DNA of 64,000 nt from Caecitellus pseudoparvulus (lineage: Eukaryota; Bigyra: Bicosoecida), in the NCBI GenBank assembly GCA_965644315.1, contig CBFFRQ010000034.1, forward strand, positions 124,001 through 188,000, written 5' to 3'. The position numbers and the translations under genes are program-made. Under the pieces are notes generated by a model. That model had not been told where the DNA came from. It made no database searches and was given only the letters and a program-made list of their open reading frames with translations. Numbering within the stretch: the first letter of the stretch is position 1; each line of letters starts with the position of its first letter. Positions 33,417 through 47,900 of this stretch are shown here, in pieces.

Positions 33417-34070
33417 GGTGACAGTGTAGAAGGGATACTCAAGGCTTGGATGGGCAGCAGCCAGCTCAACTGCGGGGCAGTGTGACGTGGTTGCAGTGCC
33501 GGGAGGGAGTGCTGCAGCACCCGGCTTGTGCAACTTTGGCAAGCAGGCAATTTTATTTCGAAGCACAAGAGCACAGGGGGAGCAGTGACAGCTCTAATTG
33601 TCTTTGCGTTTTGAGAAGCATTATCTCTGCCACCTGTCACAGCTCTGCTTGTCGTCCCTTGATCTCGCGAAACGTCAGATCCAGCGGGTGGTCACAGGTC
33701 CTGGCAATCCACACCCCAGCTTCTAACGCTCCGTGTCCTAAGTCCGACCCCAGCGCCTGCAGACATGACTGCTCAGGCCCTTTACGTAAGCGGTCAGCGT
33801 TTGGCAGCGCCTGTAACCCCCTGTGCTGGGACTCACACCACACAAATGCTGCGAAGGGCCGCCTTCGGCATGGCGCCACTAAGCTGGACTCTCTCCCCAC
33901 CCCGGTGATCAGAGATATCACGACCGCGTCCAGGCTGATCGCATATGACCTCACTTTCCGTGGGCTCGCCTGAGAAAAACGGCGCATCGGCGGCCTTGCC
34001 GTGTGCTGGTTCCCATCCACACTGCGTCCTTGCCGGCCCTTGCTGAGACGGGCCCCGCCTCGACCCGCAC
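33417..34070. other. Intergenic between two ankyrin loci
   Basis: 5' flank of the ankyrin/Sfi1-like gene. Open frames here do not look protein-like. It may contain decayed sequence of the broken ankyrin gene upstream. Confidence 0.45.
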
Positions 34071-35183
34071 CTAGTGAGAAATGGCTCGAATGCCTGTGAG
34101 CCCGAGAAGCTCCCTGACCACTGGCTGCAAACATCGCCTGGCTGCAGTTCTGAAGGCTGCGTCACTCCCCGCATGCACATCAACAGCCCTCTCACCGGCA
34201 AGTCCCAGGAGCTCGCACACCACCTTGACGTAGCCTGCGGAGCAAGCGTCACGAAATCCAGCCTCTGCCCCGTACACATCGCCCGCATGGACGTCCACTT
34301 CTCGCTCACCCCGTAAGGCAAGAAGTTCGCGGACGACGTGACTGTGCCCTCAACGGCACGCCCGCCTGAAGCAAACTTCGGGACCTTCCACGTCCCACAC
34401 GTGCACTTCAACAGCCCTGTCTCCTCTCAAGGCCAACAGCTGCCGAACGACCTTCACATGGCCATGCTCGCAAGCCAGTCGGAAGGCTGCGTCAGGGCCA
34501 TCCCAATCCTTAACGTGCACGTCCACGCAGCGAGGGCCCTCCAACGCGAGCAGCAGCTGCACCACTTCTGCATGGCCGAAACGGCAGGCTCGGCGCAGTC
34601 CACACTCTGGCCCCTTGCCGTCACGAGCGTGCACGTCCACTGCCCGCTCACCATCCAGAGCAAGCAGCAAGCGAACGATGCCTTCATGGCCAAACTCACA
34701 TGCCAGCCGGAAGCCAGCTTCAGGGCCGTCTTCGTCCGCAGCGTGCACGTCCACTGCTCTGGGCCCCGTCAGAGCCAACAGCTCACGAAGAACCCCTTCA
34801 TGTCCATTGCGGCAAGCCCACCGAAAGCTGCTCTCTGGCCCAGCTGTGTCAGCCGCGTGGACATCCACTTCCCTCGCACCTTCCAAGGACAACAGGCCGC
34901 GCACCACTTTCACGTGGCCGTTGCGACACGCCCAACGGAAGCCCGCCTCGGGACCCTCCTCATCGCTTCCATGTACGTCCACCGCTTGTTCCCCATCGAG
35001 CTCAAGGAATGCCCTCACAACAGCGAAGCTGCCAGCCTTGCAAGCCAGCAGAAAGCCCGTGCTCGCATCGCAGCTGGACAGCTCGGTCAGGAACGAACCT
35101 CCCCCCAGACACGCATGTTCTAGTACTCCACACAGTGTTTGAATGTTATCTTCTTCATGTGCAGTCTTCCAGAGCTCCACAGC
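34071..35183 (-). pseudogene. Ankyrin-repeat gene, broken by an in-frame TGA and lacking a start codon
   Basis: About eight 38-residue ankyrin units (114 nt) of the type GPRAVDVHAADEDGPEAGF..ACEFGHEGIVRLLLALD. The frame enters from a possible acceptor (CATAGCCAG) at 35183 without an ATG. At 34350-34352 a TGA sits where other units have Asn or Phe (RACR-stop-GH), and the ankyrin pattern continues in the same frame to a TAG at 34071. The last complete unit has an internal deletion and the final one is cut to GIRAISH. Loss of start, a nonsense codon and a degenerate end point to a pseudogene. Readthrough or a truncated functional protein of ~275 residues are alternatives. Confidence 0.7.
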
Positions 35184-35939
35184 CTGGCTATGGGTACTTC
35201 ATGACATCGCGTGGTGAAGCAGTTTCCGCACTCAGCACGTTCCCTCTTAGTGGACCACTGCACCAGTCAGGCAGAAGGAGCGATCTTGACGGGGCAAGAG
35301 CCCTGATTGTTACAGCAAATCGGCGAGTGGAGTTGTTTGTACGGCTCGTAATGCCGCTTCGTGGGCATTTGTGCAGGTGTGTGGTGCGGAAAGCGATTTC
35401 TCGCCGCAAGTGCGGTTTGACCTGTGAAGGGAAAGAAGTTGCTCTTCGCGAGCACCAGGCGATTTTCTTGCAGCTAGTGGTTAGCCCTGTTCGATACCTG
35501 TCTGCACCTCTTCGTCAAGCAGCTCCTTGCCACAGGACGAAGCATGCATCGCGGTGGAGAAGGAAGACCGACCGACAGCTGAGGTGCATCAGAGCGGTGC
35601 GCAATGCTCGCGAAGTGAGCAGCCAGCAAGGGTACAAAAGTAGCACCCCGAGCCCATTGGCCCTTCTTGAGTTGCCCAAACTATTTTAGGTTTTTGAAGT
35701 GAATGCAGATGCCCCGAGCTGACCAGAAGCCTGTCGACCGACGCCTCACCCGCTGCTCCGATCCGCACCAGGGTCACTACTCGGTCAATCCCTTCAGCCA
35801 AAGTCACCTCACGAAAAATACACTAAAATGAAGCAAGCACTGCACGAAAGCTACCCAAAATCACTCACAGAGAGCGAAAAGTGTGCATTTCATATGGTCC
35901 TGCACCTCTAGAGTGAAAACCCCCCCAGCTCAGGCGAGC
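35184..35939. other. Intergenic, 5' of broken ankyrin gene and 3' of lectin mosaic gene
   Basis: No convincing gene. A short minus-strand frame near 35800-35740 (VTLAEGIDRVVTLVRIGAAG) could be an upstream exon of the ankyrin locus but I cannot connect it. Confidence 0.4.
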
Positions 35940-38900
35940 TCAAAGTGCGAAGCACAGCACTCGGTGGCCGCCGTCATCACAGGTGGAGTCAGCCTCTGGG
36001 TCACACAAGGCACGGATGCCGTCTGAATCTGCGCGGGTTTCCAGCCCAGCGTTGTTCACCGCTCGCACCGTTGCAAAGATCACTTCATCTCGTTGCAAGG
36101 CGACAGTTGGCGTATCTGCCGTATCGGACACGCCTTCAAAGGTTGCCGGAACTGACACACCTTCAGCTGATTCTGGTGCCCAGGTGCAGGGGTGCTTGTC
36201 GTCTGCGCCAGGGATGCTGCCGAGGCACCACCAGTAGCCAGCCAGCCCGCTCTCGGCATCCGTGGCTTGGGCCCAGGCAATGTGCAAGGCCGTGGGAGCG
36301 ACGATGCAGTCAGCATCCAGTCCAGGCACGGCACCGTCCACCACGGCAGTGATGCCGCCAGGCCACACTGGGCCCGTGCCGTCGGTGATGCTGACAGGCG
36401 CACTGAGCAGCGTTTGCTGTCCGCCGCCGTTCGTCGCTCTCAGCACGAGGGCAAGGCGCTCAGAGTGCAGCAGCCAGGCTTCGGACGCGGCGCGTTCGGC
36501 GGCTGGAATGGGCGACAGGACCACTGCTCCGTCAGACGCTGTGCTGCCTTGGCACATGCTCAAAGTGCCGAAGAGAGGGCGGTCATCCGTGGACAGCCCG
36601 ACGAACTCCTGGGGGTTCGACAGACCATCTGTGTTGAGGGACACCCAGCTGTCTTGGCTGATTGAGCCATTGCCTGCCAAGCCCAGCGCCGTGGGAGCAG
36701 ACAAGCCTGCGCCAGTGACCAGCAGGACTTCCAGCCCAGCGAGGCCTGTCTCGGGGTCTGCAATGCCCGCCCAATGCAGCACGACGGGCGCATCGGTTTG
36801 TGCGCGGTACGTGACGTGCCCTGCACGGGCCGTCACTTGCGGGGCGCGCTCACTCAGCGCAGTATCCGCCTCTACTGCGGCCAGCTGTGCAGTACGGGTG
36901 CAGGCGCTGGCCAGCTCTGCGGCTAACGCCCCCACCCACAGCCCAGCTGGAGCGTCCTCTGCAGGCGGGGTTGTGTCCAGCAGGGCCAGTGGAGCGACAC
37001 CGCGTGCCGCAATGCCGGCCCCGTTCTCCGCGACCACCGTGAGCCAAATGACAGCCCCAGGCTCTGGGACGATGCTCGTCATATTCAGCACGACACTTGC
37101 AGGGGTGGTCGCAACACAAACTCTGTCAGGCTCGGAGCCTTGGGTCCAGCCCGCAGGTGTCGTGGACAGGAAGGCACACACCTGCCGCATGCCGCTCTGG
37201 GCGTCACTCCACTGCCCAAGCTGCACCTCCACACCATGCTCCACTGCATCCACCCACGCCAACGGCTCCAAGTTCTCGACGTCCGCGACTGGCAGCGGGT
37301 CCAGGGCAAGTGTGCTGCCTGCTTGGACGGCATCTTGGACAGCGCTGATGCTCAACTCCAGGGCGCGGCTTGCGAAGTGCACCTGCCCACCTTCCGGCAT
37401 GCTGGAGTCAAGCAGGAGGGGTGGCGAGCTGGTGAGGAGGTTGGCGCCCAAGGCCGTCACCGTCGTGACGTCCACTCGCACGACTGAGCCACCTGGTACG
37501 AGGGTCGCTGGCAGGGACAAGTCTTGCAGGGCAAGCTCCACTGCCGTATCTGTCGTTGCAGACGCAAGTGTGGCTGGATCAAACGCGCCACCTGACACTC
37601 GCGTAACGGAACCGTCGTCTGCCAGGAGACTCACTTGGTACTGAACGCTGGTCAGCGGCACCAAGGGCAGCAGAGGCAGGCGCAGTGCCGCGTGCAGGGC
37701 GTTGCCATGCTGGGCCGTCATCACGCCAGGCAGGTGTGCCACTGGGTGTGCCGAAGGGAAGGCGACGCGACCAGGCACCAGCACAGGCGGCTGCACGATG
37801 AGCAGAGGGGACAGCGCGAGGGATGCGGCCCCTGCACCATTCACCACCTTCACAGCCACAACGTGGGGCAGGTCGCTTGCATCGACCATGAAGTCACGTC
37901 CGACCTCGAATCGCATGCGGCGGTCCGTGGTGGCCAGAGCGGACGAGGGGATGGCGTTCCAGTCAATGACAATGTCCTGAGCATGTGCAGCGCAAGCGGC
38001 TGCCTCGGCACACGCAGAGGCGTTCACAGGCAGCAGCGCCCATTCAGCGCCTGCAATGCCTGACTGGGCGTCCCACGGCGCATCAGCTGTGAAGGTGAGG
38101 CCTGTGGCCTGCGTGAACGCCGCAGCGGCCAGAGACCCCTCGTTGAGCTGGGTGCCTTGGGCTGGCACGAATGCCAGCTGCCCTTCCACGGTAGAAGGCG
38201 CTTCTCCAAGGACGGACGCGGCAAGAGAGTGCAGAGCACGGGCCAGAGTACGCTGGTTGTGCACTGTGCCCTGCCAAACACCATCTGCATCCAGGGTGCT
38301 GCTCGCCGCCAGCGCCATGGACAGCGGCTGCTGCACTGGTGCACTCCAAGCTGCATCCACGGTCACGCCCACGCTGGAGGCGACACTCGTCCAGCCGTCA
38401 CTGGACTGCACGTGGAGGTTGGGGAACACCTGTGAGCCACTGGCGAGGTTCAAGCCAGACACCAGCAGCTCGCCTTGCAGTGCCTGCAGCTGGTCCAGCG
38501 GCACTGGGTGTGCGCCTCGCAAGTCTCGCAGGCCTGGCTGGGAGCCAAGCGAGATCTGCACAGAGCGCACAGGAGCCTGAGAAGCCACAGACCACTGCAC
38601 AGCCACGGCAGTTGTGTTCTGCTGGAAGCAACACAGCTCGCCTGCACTGCCGCTGGCAGTCAGCGGCACAGGTGCAATGGAACCTGAGAAGGCGGCCTCT
38701 TGCCCGATGAAGATGCTCCCACTGCTCGTGTTGGCAACGTTCCCAGCGCTGTCTGTCGCCCTCACTGACAAGATCAGCGTTTCCTGCCCACTGCCCAGGG
38801 GCAAGGACAGGGTTGTGGCGGAGAGTGTGGCATTTGTGTCCAGCACAGCTGCAGGCGGGAGCAGCGACACCTCTTGTGCCGTACCCAGGGCAGTCCACGG

Positions 38901-41900
38901 CAGCACTGCAGCTCCAGAAGAGGCATTCACAACAGACACCTCGTACGTCAGGGAGCCCGCAGTCGCAACGGCATCGTGCCACCGCCAACAGGCGTGCACT
39001 GGCGCCCCGACTGGCAGGAACATATTCTCGACAGGTGGAGAGGACCCCGCATGCCCCCTACAGGCAGCAGACACTGACAGCCAAGTGGGCACAGGAGCTG
39101 CCGTGTCCACCACGATGCCGTCTGTGAAGGCGTACGTCTGCAGGCCAGCGGCGCTGGTCAAAACGACGGTTCCGTACAGCACGTCACCCTGGCTCGGAGC
39201 AGAGCCGGGCACAGCAGAACACGTGCCTGAGACCAGACCAGGCAGCGCGTGCACGACTGCCTGGGACGCTGGCACGACGTCCTCTGCACCGGGGCTGGTG
39301 CCCCACATGCACTGCACGTGCTCCAGGCTAGATTCTGCATCCGCTGCGCCCTCCCACGCCAGCGCTATGAAATCAGCAGACGCCGTGGCTGCCGCATCGA
39401 AGGATGCAGCCAGCTCGTCGCTATCCAGGGGCGCCCGGAGCGAATCCCACACCCGCAGCAGTGTGGGAACAGTGGCGTCCACGGCACCTGTGCGAGCTGT
39501 GCTGGTGGTGTACTCGCCAGCTCCATTTGCGACAGTGAGGGAGAAGTAGGCCCGCTGCCCGTGCACAATGTTGGAGGCCAGGAATGTGTTGAGGGAGTCC
39601 AGAGGCACAGCAGCAGGAGGTGCGAGCTGTGTGCCGCCTTGGGAAGTGCCAGCAGAAACGACCACCACAGCCAGGCCGCTTTCGGCATCTGCAGCGGCAT
39701 CAAACGTCAGTGCAAAGGCGCCTGCTGCCCCAGACATGGAGGGGGCGCAAGGTGTGCACTCTGTGATGGAGGCGCCGTGGGTGGCCTTGTACGTGCCCAG
39801 GGGGCAGGGGGCACAAGCGCCATTGACCGCCTCTCGGTAGGTGCCTGGAGCACATTGCAGGGCTGGGGCATCCGAAGACACTGGCGGGCTGGGGGCGACA
39901 ATCCCAGTGGCACCCGAGTTGCAGGCGTCACAGAGGGCGGGGTCGTTGCCCAGCACTTGCTTGCAGGCGGGCACGGCGCAGGGTTGGCAAGACTTGGTCG
40001 TCGCGTTCAGCACGAAGCCTGGCCCACACTGGCACACGCCGCCGCCGTGCGTGAAGTCTGGCACAAACGCAGCATTGGGGTCGGCACAAGCGCATGTACT
40101 GCGCCCCGCAGGATCCCCGATCCCGAACTCCGTCAGCAACAGGGTCTGTGCACTCGCGCCAGCCAGGGAAGGCAGCGTCTCGTCACAGGCAAAGCCGTCC
40201 GAGGAGACGACGCTGGCGTGTCCCGCCATGTTCGTGGCACGAACACTTGTGTACAAAGTGCTCCCAGGCGTCAGATCGAGGCCTGTCGCGGCCCATGCCG
40301 TGCGTTGCGCCACGACTGTCCAGGGCATGACGTCATCCAGCCCTGCCGCGCTGCCCAGCGCAACCTCGTACGTTGCGATGCCAGAGGGGTCCACGAAGGA
40401 GTCCCAGTTCGCAGCTGCCTGACTGCAGTCGGAAGAGAAGTCCACGTCGCCGCCCAGTCGAGCTCCATCGCGCACGATGCCGGCAGTGGGCCCACTTGTG
40501 ACCAAGGGTGCAGGGCGACCCACTGCTCGACGCGCCAGGCCTGCTGCGTTGGTCGCCTTGACGCTGCAGGCCAAGAAACGGCTTTCAGGGAGGGGGTCCG
40601 GCACTCCATCGCTCCCAGGGGTGAAGGTGGCTTGGCTCTCACCTGGTCCCAGGGACAGCACATTGGACAGCGGCACGATGGAGCCAGTCCCACCCGCCGT
40701 CACCTCCACCAGCTCCACTTCAATGCCCACCACTGGTGCCTGGGCGTCCTGCACGCCTGCCCATCCACACGTGACCTGCGCCGCATCGCTCAGCAGGGAT
40801 GCCTTGCTGCCGCTGGCACCCAGGAAGTGGACGCTGCCGATGTCTGGCGGGGTGATGTCCACGACGACGGGCTTGGAGAACACTGTGCGCAGACCAGCTT
40901 CGTTGGTGCCAATCACGGACATGTAGTACTTGGTGCCAGTGACCAGGTGCAGGCCAGTCCAGGAGGCAGCTGGGCTGGCAAGGGGAGCGGAATACCCCTG
41001 CACCTGCTCCCCGTAAGGCGACGTGCCAAGGGCAGCGGAGTAGGCAACATCGCCCTCAGCGTCCAGGAACGGCGCCCAGGACATGGCTACAGCGCTGGTG
41101 GAGGACGCGTAGTACACGCCATCCATCAGCTGCCCGTCCGTCACTGCCGCTGTGCCGTCGAAGGTCGCCGCTGTCTCGTCAGGGGTGAAGGAGGTGTGCT
41201 CTGCGCCCAGCAGCGCTCCGTGCTCGTCATATGCGACGACTGTCACGTGGTACTCCGTTCCAGTCAGCAAACCAAGGCCAGTCGCACTGGCCTGTGTGGC
41301 AGTGCCCACAAATGTCAGCGGGAGCACTGCGGCACCGCCTGGGCTGGTTCCTATGGACCACGCGTAGGTGAGCTGCCGCAGGCTCTCGGCAGTGTGCAGG
41401 GCGTCTGCACTCTCCCATGGGTCCCACGCCACGTGCACGGAGCCGTTAGAACTGCCGTAGCTCGCCGGGCGCATCGTAGCAGCCAGCTCGGACCCTGCCT
41501 CGGGCGGGGTGAGGTCCACCACGATGCCGTCCGTGCTGGCTGACGCTTCTTGCCCAGCTGCGTCTGTCGCAAACACCGTCACAAAGTACTGCGAACCCTG
41601 CACCAGACCACCAGCGGGTGTCAGCGTGCAACTGCCGTCGGTTGCGAGGGCAGGAATGGCCACTGCGGTGCGGGCTTGCACGTCGCAGGCGCCACGTGAC
41701 GTGCCCGCACAGCACTCCCACTGGGCGAAGCCGGAGCCAAACTCAAACCAGCGCCCCGCCAGAACAAGGTCATCGTCCGGAGCCTGTACATCTGGGAAAA
41801 TAGCCCAGGACGCGTGCAGGTGCTCTGTCTCCGCAGAGTACCGGTCGTGGGTGCGGGCCAAGGTGGGGTACACAGGTCCACGCACGGGTGGCTGGGTGTC

Positions 41901-44900
41901 GATGGTGACTGGTGGCGCTTCCACGGGCGCTGTGGCGCCTGCCACAGCATCAAACGCTCGCACGGCGACACAATACGCGATATCGTTGATGAGGGTGAGC
42001 CCCGCCAGCGTCGCTGTCGTCTGCGTGCGATCCACGAAGCGCCACGGCGCGACGTCAGTCGAGCCTGGGCTGCCCTTTGCACAGGTGCGCGCTGAGACCT
42101 GGTACCGAAGCACTGCTCCGCCGTTGGCGTCGAAACCCGACCAGCTCACAGAGAGCCTGTCCGCAAATGGGGTAAAGGGCACGTTGGCAGTGCCTGGAGG
42201 GATGATGTTGTTCACGACGACAGAGGTTGTCGAGAGGGGTGTGTTGCTGAACAGGATGCCGTCGCTGGAGGCATCAGCGAACTGCCCGTTCGTGCTGTGA
42301 CCTCGCACGAGGAAGAAGTACGTTTGCCCACCGACGGGGGTGAGGGCCAGCGCCTCTGCACTGGTGCTTTGCACTGCGCCCAGGAAGGTCCACCCAAGAA
42401 CGTCAGTTGCGTGGCTGGTGAAGTCGTCGCTGCCAGCTGGTGGGGCGGTGGTGGAAACTGCGACGGAGTAGCCTGCCATGGTGGCGTGGCCTGCGTCCCA
42501 GCCTGACCAGGAAACCCGCAAGTTCGCCTCCCCCGTGACGTCTGCATCGACGCCTGGTTCGTCTGCCAGGACGTCCAGCACCTGCGCCGTGGACACAGCT
42601 GGGCGGCTCGGCTCCACAACCACCCCCACAGGGTCAGAGGCTGCTGAGTTCAGGCCTGCCCGGTCAGTGCACGTTGCCTGAACTTCAAGGCCCACACCAG
42701 TGGGCAAGGAGAGGGTGCCACCAGGTACAGTGGCAGGTAGAGCAAGGGATTTTGAGCCCACGGCGGCAGCGTTGCCGCCTGCCAGGTCCACGGCCACGTT
42801 AGATTCAACGCTGCCTGGGTTGCCGGCAGTGCCAACGCTGAGCGCGCATGCGCTGAACCCTGATACAGAGTCGGCAAACTGAATACGAACACGGAGGCTG
42901 TCAGTCAGGGCCGTCGCTAGAACAGGCGTGGCGTCCACGTCAAAGTCGTCTGGCTCGACACCAGGAACAGCGAACTGGAAGGCATCGGCACCTGTAGCGG
43001 GGGCGAGGACGCTGACCGACACTGAGGGCGGCACGGTGTCCACCGTCACCCCAGAGGACGTGCGGGCTGTCGCCGCACCAGCCGCGTTAATTGCGCTGAG
43101 CAGAAAGTAGTACGTGGACCCGGACGGCAGGGGCGCACCCAGAGGCACGTCCATTGCGTCCTGAGTCGCAGGCACGTCCTGGAAGGCCAGCACGTTGTCC
43201 ACCTGGCGACCGGGCACAGAGCCCGCCCCCACTTGGTACTTCACAATGGGGGCTTCCAAGTCTGCGAAGCCACTCCAGTGCGCGACGATGCGGTTGGCGT
43301 CGGATGAGAACTGGATGTCTGCCGTCACCCCGTCGCCGCCCAGCTCCTCTGGCACTGCAGGCCCGTCACTGCCATCCAGCACAGTGCCAGGCGTGGGTGG
43401 CGTCAGGTCGTACGTCATGGGGGGCGAGGACAGAATGCTGTGCAGCCCCGCCGCGTTCACAGCCCGCACATGCACCGTGTACACCAGCCCTTGCACGAGG
43501 CCAAGGCGCGCGAACACCTTGTACCCTGTCGCCGGCACGTCAATCCAGCGGCTGGAAGCGGACCCAGGGGACTCGGCGGCGTCTGTGGAACCAACGGCCG
43601 TGATGGTGCACAGCGCTGGGTCGCTGGCGTCCACTGTGACGCAGAACTGGTACCGCAGCAGGCCACTTGTGGAGCTCTCTGCATCGTAGAAGCCGTGCCA
43701 GGTGAAGGCAAACGGCCCACTCTGCAGGTACTCTGCGTGCACGTCGCTGCTTTCGTCGCCAAAGACGAACGTCGCAGCATCCACAATGTACACGCCGGCA
43801 GTGCTCAGCGTGTACGGGGGCGTCGCATCCACGACAAAGGGGCGAGAACACACGGCCAGCCTGTCGCCTGTGGCGGTGCTCACGTCTGCGACGAAGCGGT
43901 ACACCCCTGACGAAGACAGGGGTGATGTGGCGGGGATGTCGAGCTGTCGCTTTGCGAGGGGCAGCAGGCGCGTGAAGCCTGCGCCAGGCATTTCCTTCGC
44001 GAGACGCGTGTTGCTGCGCTGGAACTGCAGCATGGCGTCGTCCCACAACCACATGGACGCGGCCTCTGCACTGCCACTCATGGCCACCACGGAGGCGGCT
44101 GTGGTCGTGTCATCTGCTTGGGAAACACACTCATACCGTGGCTCACCCTTGGGCCCGACAGCTTGTGTGACTTTCACGTAGTGTCCATGGGGGCACTTTC
44201 GTGGAGGCGCCGCACAAATGACGCTGAGAGGCGCTGCACAGTCGGCCGCTTGCAGGGCTGGCCGGCCATCAGCCTGGCGCTTGAGCTTGGCGCAGCCCAG
44301 CGTCCCATCGTTGGATGGCTCAGAGGCGGCCCACGGCAGCCAGGACGAGGAAGGGGGCGCAAAGGCACCGCCTTGGGGCGTCCAGCGCCCCTTCACATAG
44401 GCACGGGACCAGCCTGTCCAGCACTCCCCTGCCGGCTCGCACAGGGGCAGGGCGGCAGCCAGGACTGACGCGTCGCGAGGGGAGGCCACGTGGCCGCCGT
44501 CTGCCGCACAGGCGACGATGGCGTCCTCGAACGACTGCGTGCTGGGCAGGCGTGTGAAGCACTCGTACACGCCGGGCGCCACCTGCACTAGGATGCCGAA
44601 ATCATCGCAGGTCAAGACCGGCGCCTCGCACAGCGCGGCAGCAGTGTCGCTGACTGCCGAGGCAACCAGGCCTGCTGGCGTGAGCCGGGCTCGGTTGCCA
44701 GGCCCTGTCGGCTGCCCTGCAGCCCACGGCAGGGTGGAGTCTGCAGCTGCGTCGCCCAGGTCCCAGGCTGTTGAGGCTGCCGGGGCGCCCGAGACCCAGT
44801 CCCCACCGACGTCCTGCTTGGCCGCCACCCAGCACGCCGTGCCGCCGCACAGCTCCAGCGCGATGCTCTGGCCTTCAGCGTCACCTGCGCCAATGTGCGC

Positions 44901-47900
44901 CAGGGCCCGGCCTGGTGTGGCAGCACACGAAATGGGCGCCAGGCTGGCGTCCTGCACTGCCGGCCCAGCTGTGGCGAGGCAGCGGGAAGCGCCAGCGCTG
45001 TGCACGTAGGAAAAGCCTGGCGGGCAGGCAAACGGCGGGCGCTCACACAGGAAGGGGTGCTCCTCAGTCTGCAGCCCAGTGGTCAGCGTGGGCGCCACGT
45101 CACCCGGAGCCGGTGCCGCCAGTCGTGCGCCTGACAAAGCAGGCGCCAGGAGGTAGTTCGTGGCGCCCCATGGGAGCGCGCTGACGCCAAGCACAGCGGC
45201 ATGCACTGCATGTGGGTGGCTCGTGGTGCTCCACGCGCCACTGCCGTCACTGGACGCCCCCACCCAGCATGTGGCAGAGTCGAACGCCGCACACAGGCCC
45301 GCCGCGGCAGCTGCTATGACAGGCTCAGTCAGGGACGTGAGCAAGTGGCCACCCCCCGCGTCGCACGTCGCAGCGGCAGCTGTAAACGTGGCCGGTCCGT
45401 GCACTGACGCACACGTGTGGCGCGCCCCGTCAGCGCTCAGCAACAAGGTGGAACCAGGTGGGCAGGAAATGACAGCCTCGGCCGACCGTGCATCCAGGGC
45501 GTCCTGGATCAGGCTGCCGCTGCAGGAGGCCTCATCCGCAGCGGACGAAATAGCTTGCACGCCCAGTCGCAGCTGCAGCGCGTCGCACGTGACGTCAAAG
45601 TCCGCCAGCGTTACTGCGCCGTGCAGGCCTCCGGGCATTGCAGGGTTGGTCTCCAACAATGCCGCCCCAGCCACTGCTGTGCCAGTGTCCAGCGTCTTGG
45701 TGTGTGCAGGGGCCAGCAGACCTGCAGCGGCAAAGGCAGGCGTGACAGGCTGCAGCGCAGAGTAACCGGGGCACGTGGCGATGCTGCCGTCACACGTGAC
45801 GTGCAGCGAGCACTGCGACACGCTGGCGCTGCAGACTTCGTTGTCACCTGCAGCGAACAGTGTCTCAGTGCAGCCGCCGTCCCCATTGCAGACGGATGCA
45901 GCGTGGCAGTCCTGAGCAGCGCACGTGTATGGCGTGCCAGAGCACACACCTGCGTCACAGCGGTCACCGAAGGAGCAGTCGTCGCCATCGTCACACGCGA
46001 GGCCAGCTGGGCGGCTGCTCCACGCGGTGGGGTCCAGCGTCACGTCGCAGTACTGGCACTGGGGGCTGGCTGGGTTCGCCTCGCCGTGCGCCACCAGCGT
46101 CCCGCCAATGTTGCACGCGCAGCTCTTGCCCGAAGGCACGAGGTCCACTACCCCCCCAGCGAAGCCAGGCTTCAGGGCACACCCGCCGTTGCCACTGGTG
46201 CCGGGCGTGCCATCGCACACTTCACAGTCCTGGGCGGGGTCAGCTGTGAACTCGAAATTCAAGCAGTGCGAGTACGGCGTGCCCTGGCACAGCCCACCTG
46301 CACTGCACGCGTCGCTGTGAGTGCACGCCAGCTCATCGTCACACCCGTACCCTTCGCCCCGGAAACTCCACGCGTAGTATCCGCCTGAGCCAGCCGGGTC
46401 GCAGAAGTAGCACTTGGAGTGCACGTCTGCGGCGTTGTCACGTGGTCGGTCCGAGAGGTACGCGCGGCACTGCCGCACGCCGTCAAAGTCGAAAATGGAA
46501 CAGTCGTCAGGCTCAGCGCACTGTGTGCAGCGGAAGGACATGGCCACCAGCCCCTGCCGCCCAGCCTCGCCTGCGCCCAGTGCTGACCGCAGTGCGTTCA
46601 GCTCTGCGTCTGCACTGGACGAGGGCTGCGCCGTCGTGCCAGCGACAAGAGTGGGGTCTGGGTGCCGGGCACCCGTGACGGGGTGAGGGGGGTGGCTTGC
46701 GGAGTCCAGGATGACGTCAGTCAAGAAGAACCCCGTGCCGCCGCCGCCGCCACTGGCATGGTCGGCAGAGGCCACCCCAGACCCGCCGCCGTAATACCCG
46801 CCACCTCCATCAGCTGCGTGCACCTCGCACGCTCCCCCTGAACAAGTGCTATCCGTGACCCGTCCGCCGTGTTGCCGTGTCCCCGGCCGCCCAGCAGCCT
46901 GAGACGTTGCCGTGGTCCCAGTGGCAAAGCCAGCCGTGCCGCCAAAGGCACTCTCACCGCCACCCCCGCCAGGGGCCTGTGCAGTGGAGGAGGCACTGGT
47001 GCCGGTCAACCCCCCCCCCGCGCCGCCACCAGAACACGTGGCCAGGCCAAAGCCACCGCCACCTCCGCCGCCAGCCACCAGCCACTCAGACAGCGCCCCT
47101 GTGCTCCACAGGGCGGAACGCTCACCCCCCCCTCGGTTCACGGCCAGGGAGGGGGTGAAGCCTGTTGCGGCAGGCGGGGCAAAGGGCAGCCCTGAGCCAA
47201 AGCCAGTGCTGCCATTGCCTGCCAGGGCGCGTGTTCCGAATGGCGACGCCACTTGGGCGTCGAACACCATGCCCTGCGTCGGCGCGAACTTGTCCCCACT
47301 CGCACCCACCTCGACCGTGAGGGGTGTGCCGGGCGTCAGGCGCAGGCGTGCGGTGGCCAGGCCGCCAGAACCCCCCCCGCAGCTGGCCTGGTCGGCGGGT
47401 CCACCCCCAGCCCCCCACATCGCCACATCCACTGCCAGGGCACCTGCTGGGCTGCGCAGCGTGTGCAGGCCTGGCCCGGCCAGGGTGAGGGAGGACGACG
47501 GTTCGCAGATGGGTGCGAAGGGCAAGCTGCGCAGGGTGACTTGCCCTCGCAGGCCGCCCAGGCTGTCGCTGGAGCCTGCTCCAGGGGCGCGCTCCAGGTC
47601 ACCGGCGGCCCCGGGGAACTGAGCCAACCCGCCGACCAGCCGCGTGTACTGCAGGCCACTGCCCAGGAAGCCGCTGCCGCCGCCGGCAGCCGATGCGACG
47701 GTGGACGAGATGGCAGCCCCTGCGCCACCCCCCATGTACCCCCCTCCTCCCGACGGCCCTGCCGCGTGCACTGCAGCCGTGTTGCAGCCAGGCACGCCCC
47801 GCATGCCACGGCCGCCCGTCGTGCCCCACAGACACGCGTCAGTGGAGGTCAGGGTGCCGCTGGCATCAGCCTTCAGGGCCCAGCCACCCGCCCCCTTTCC

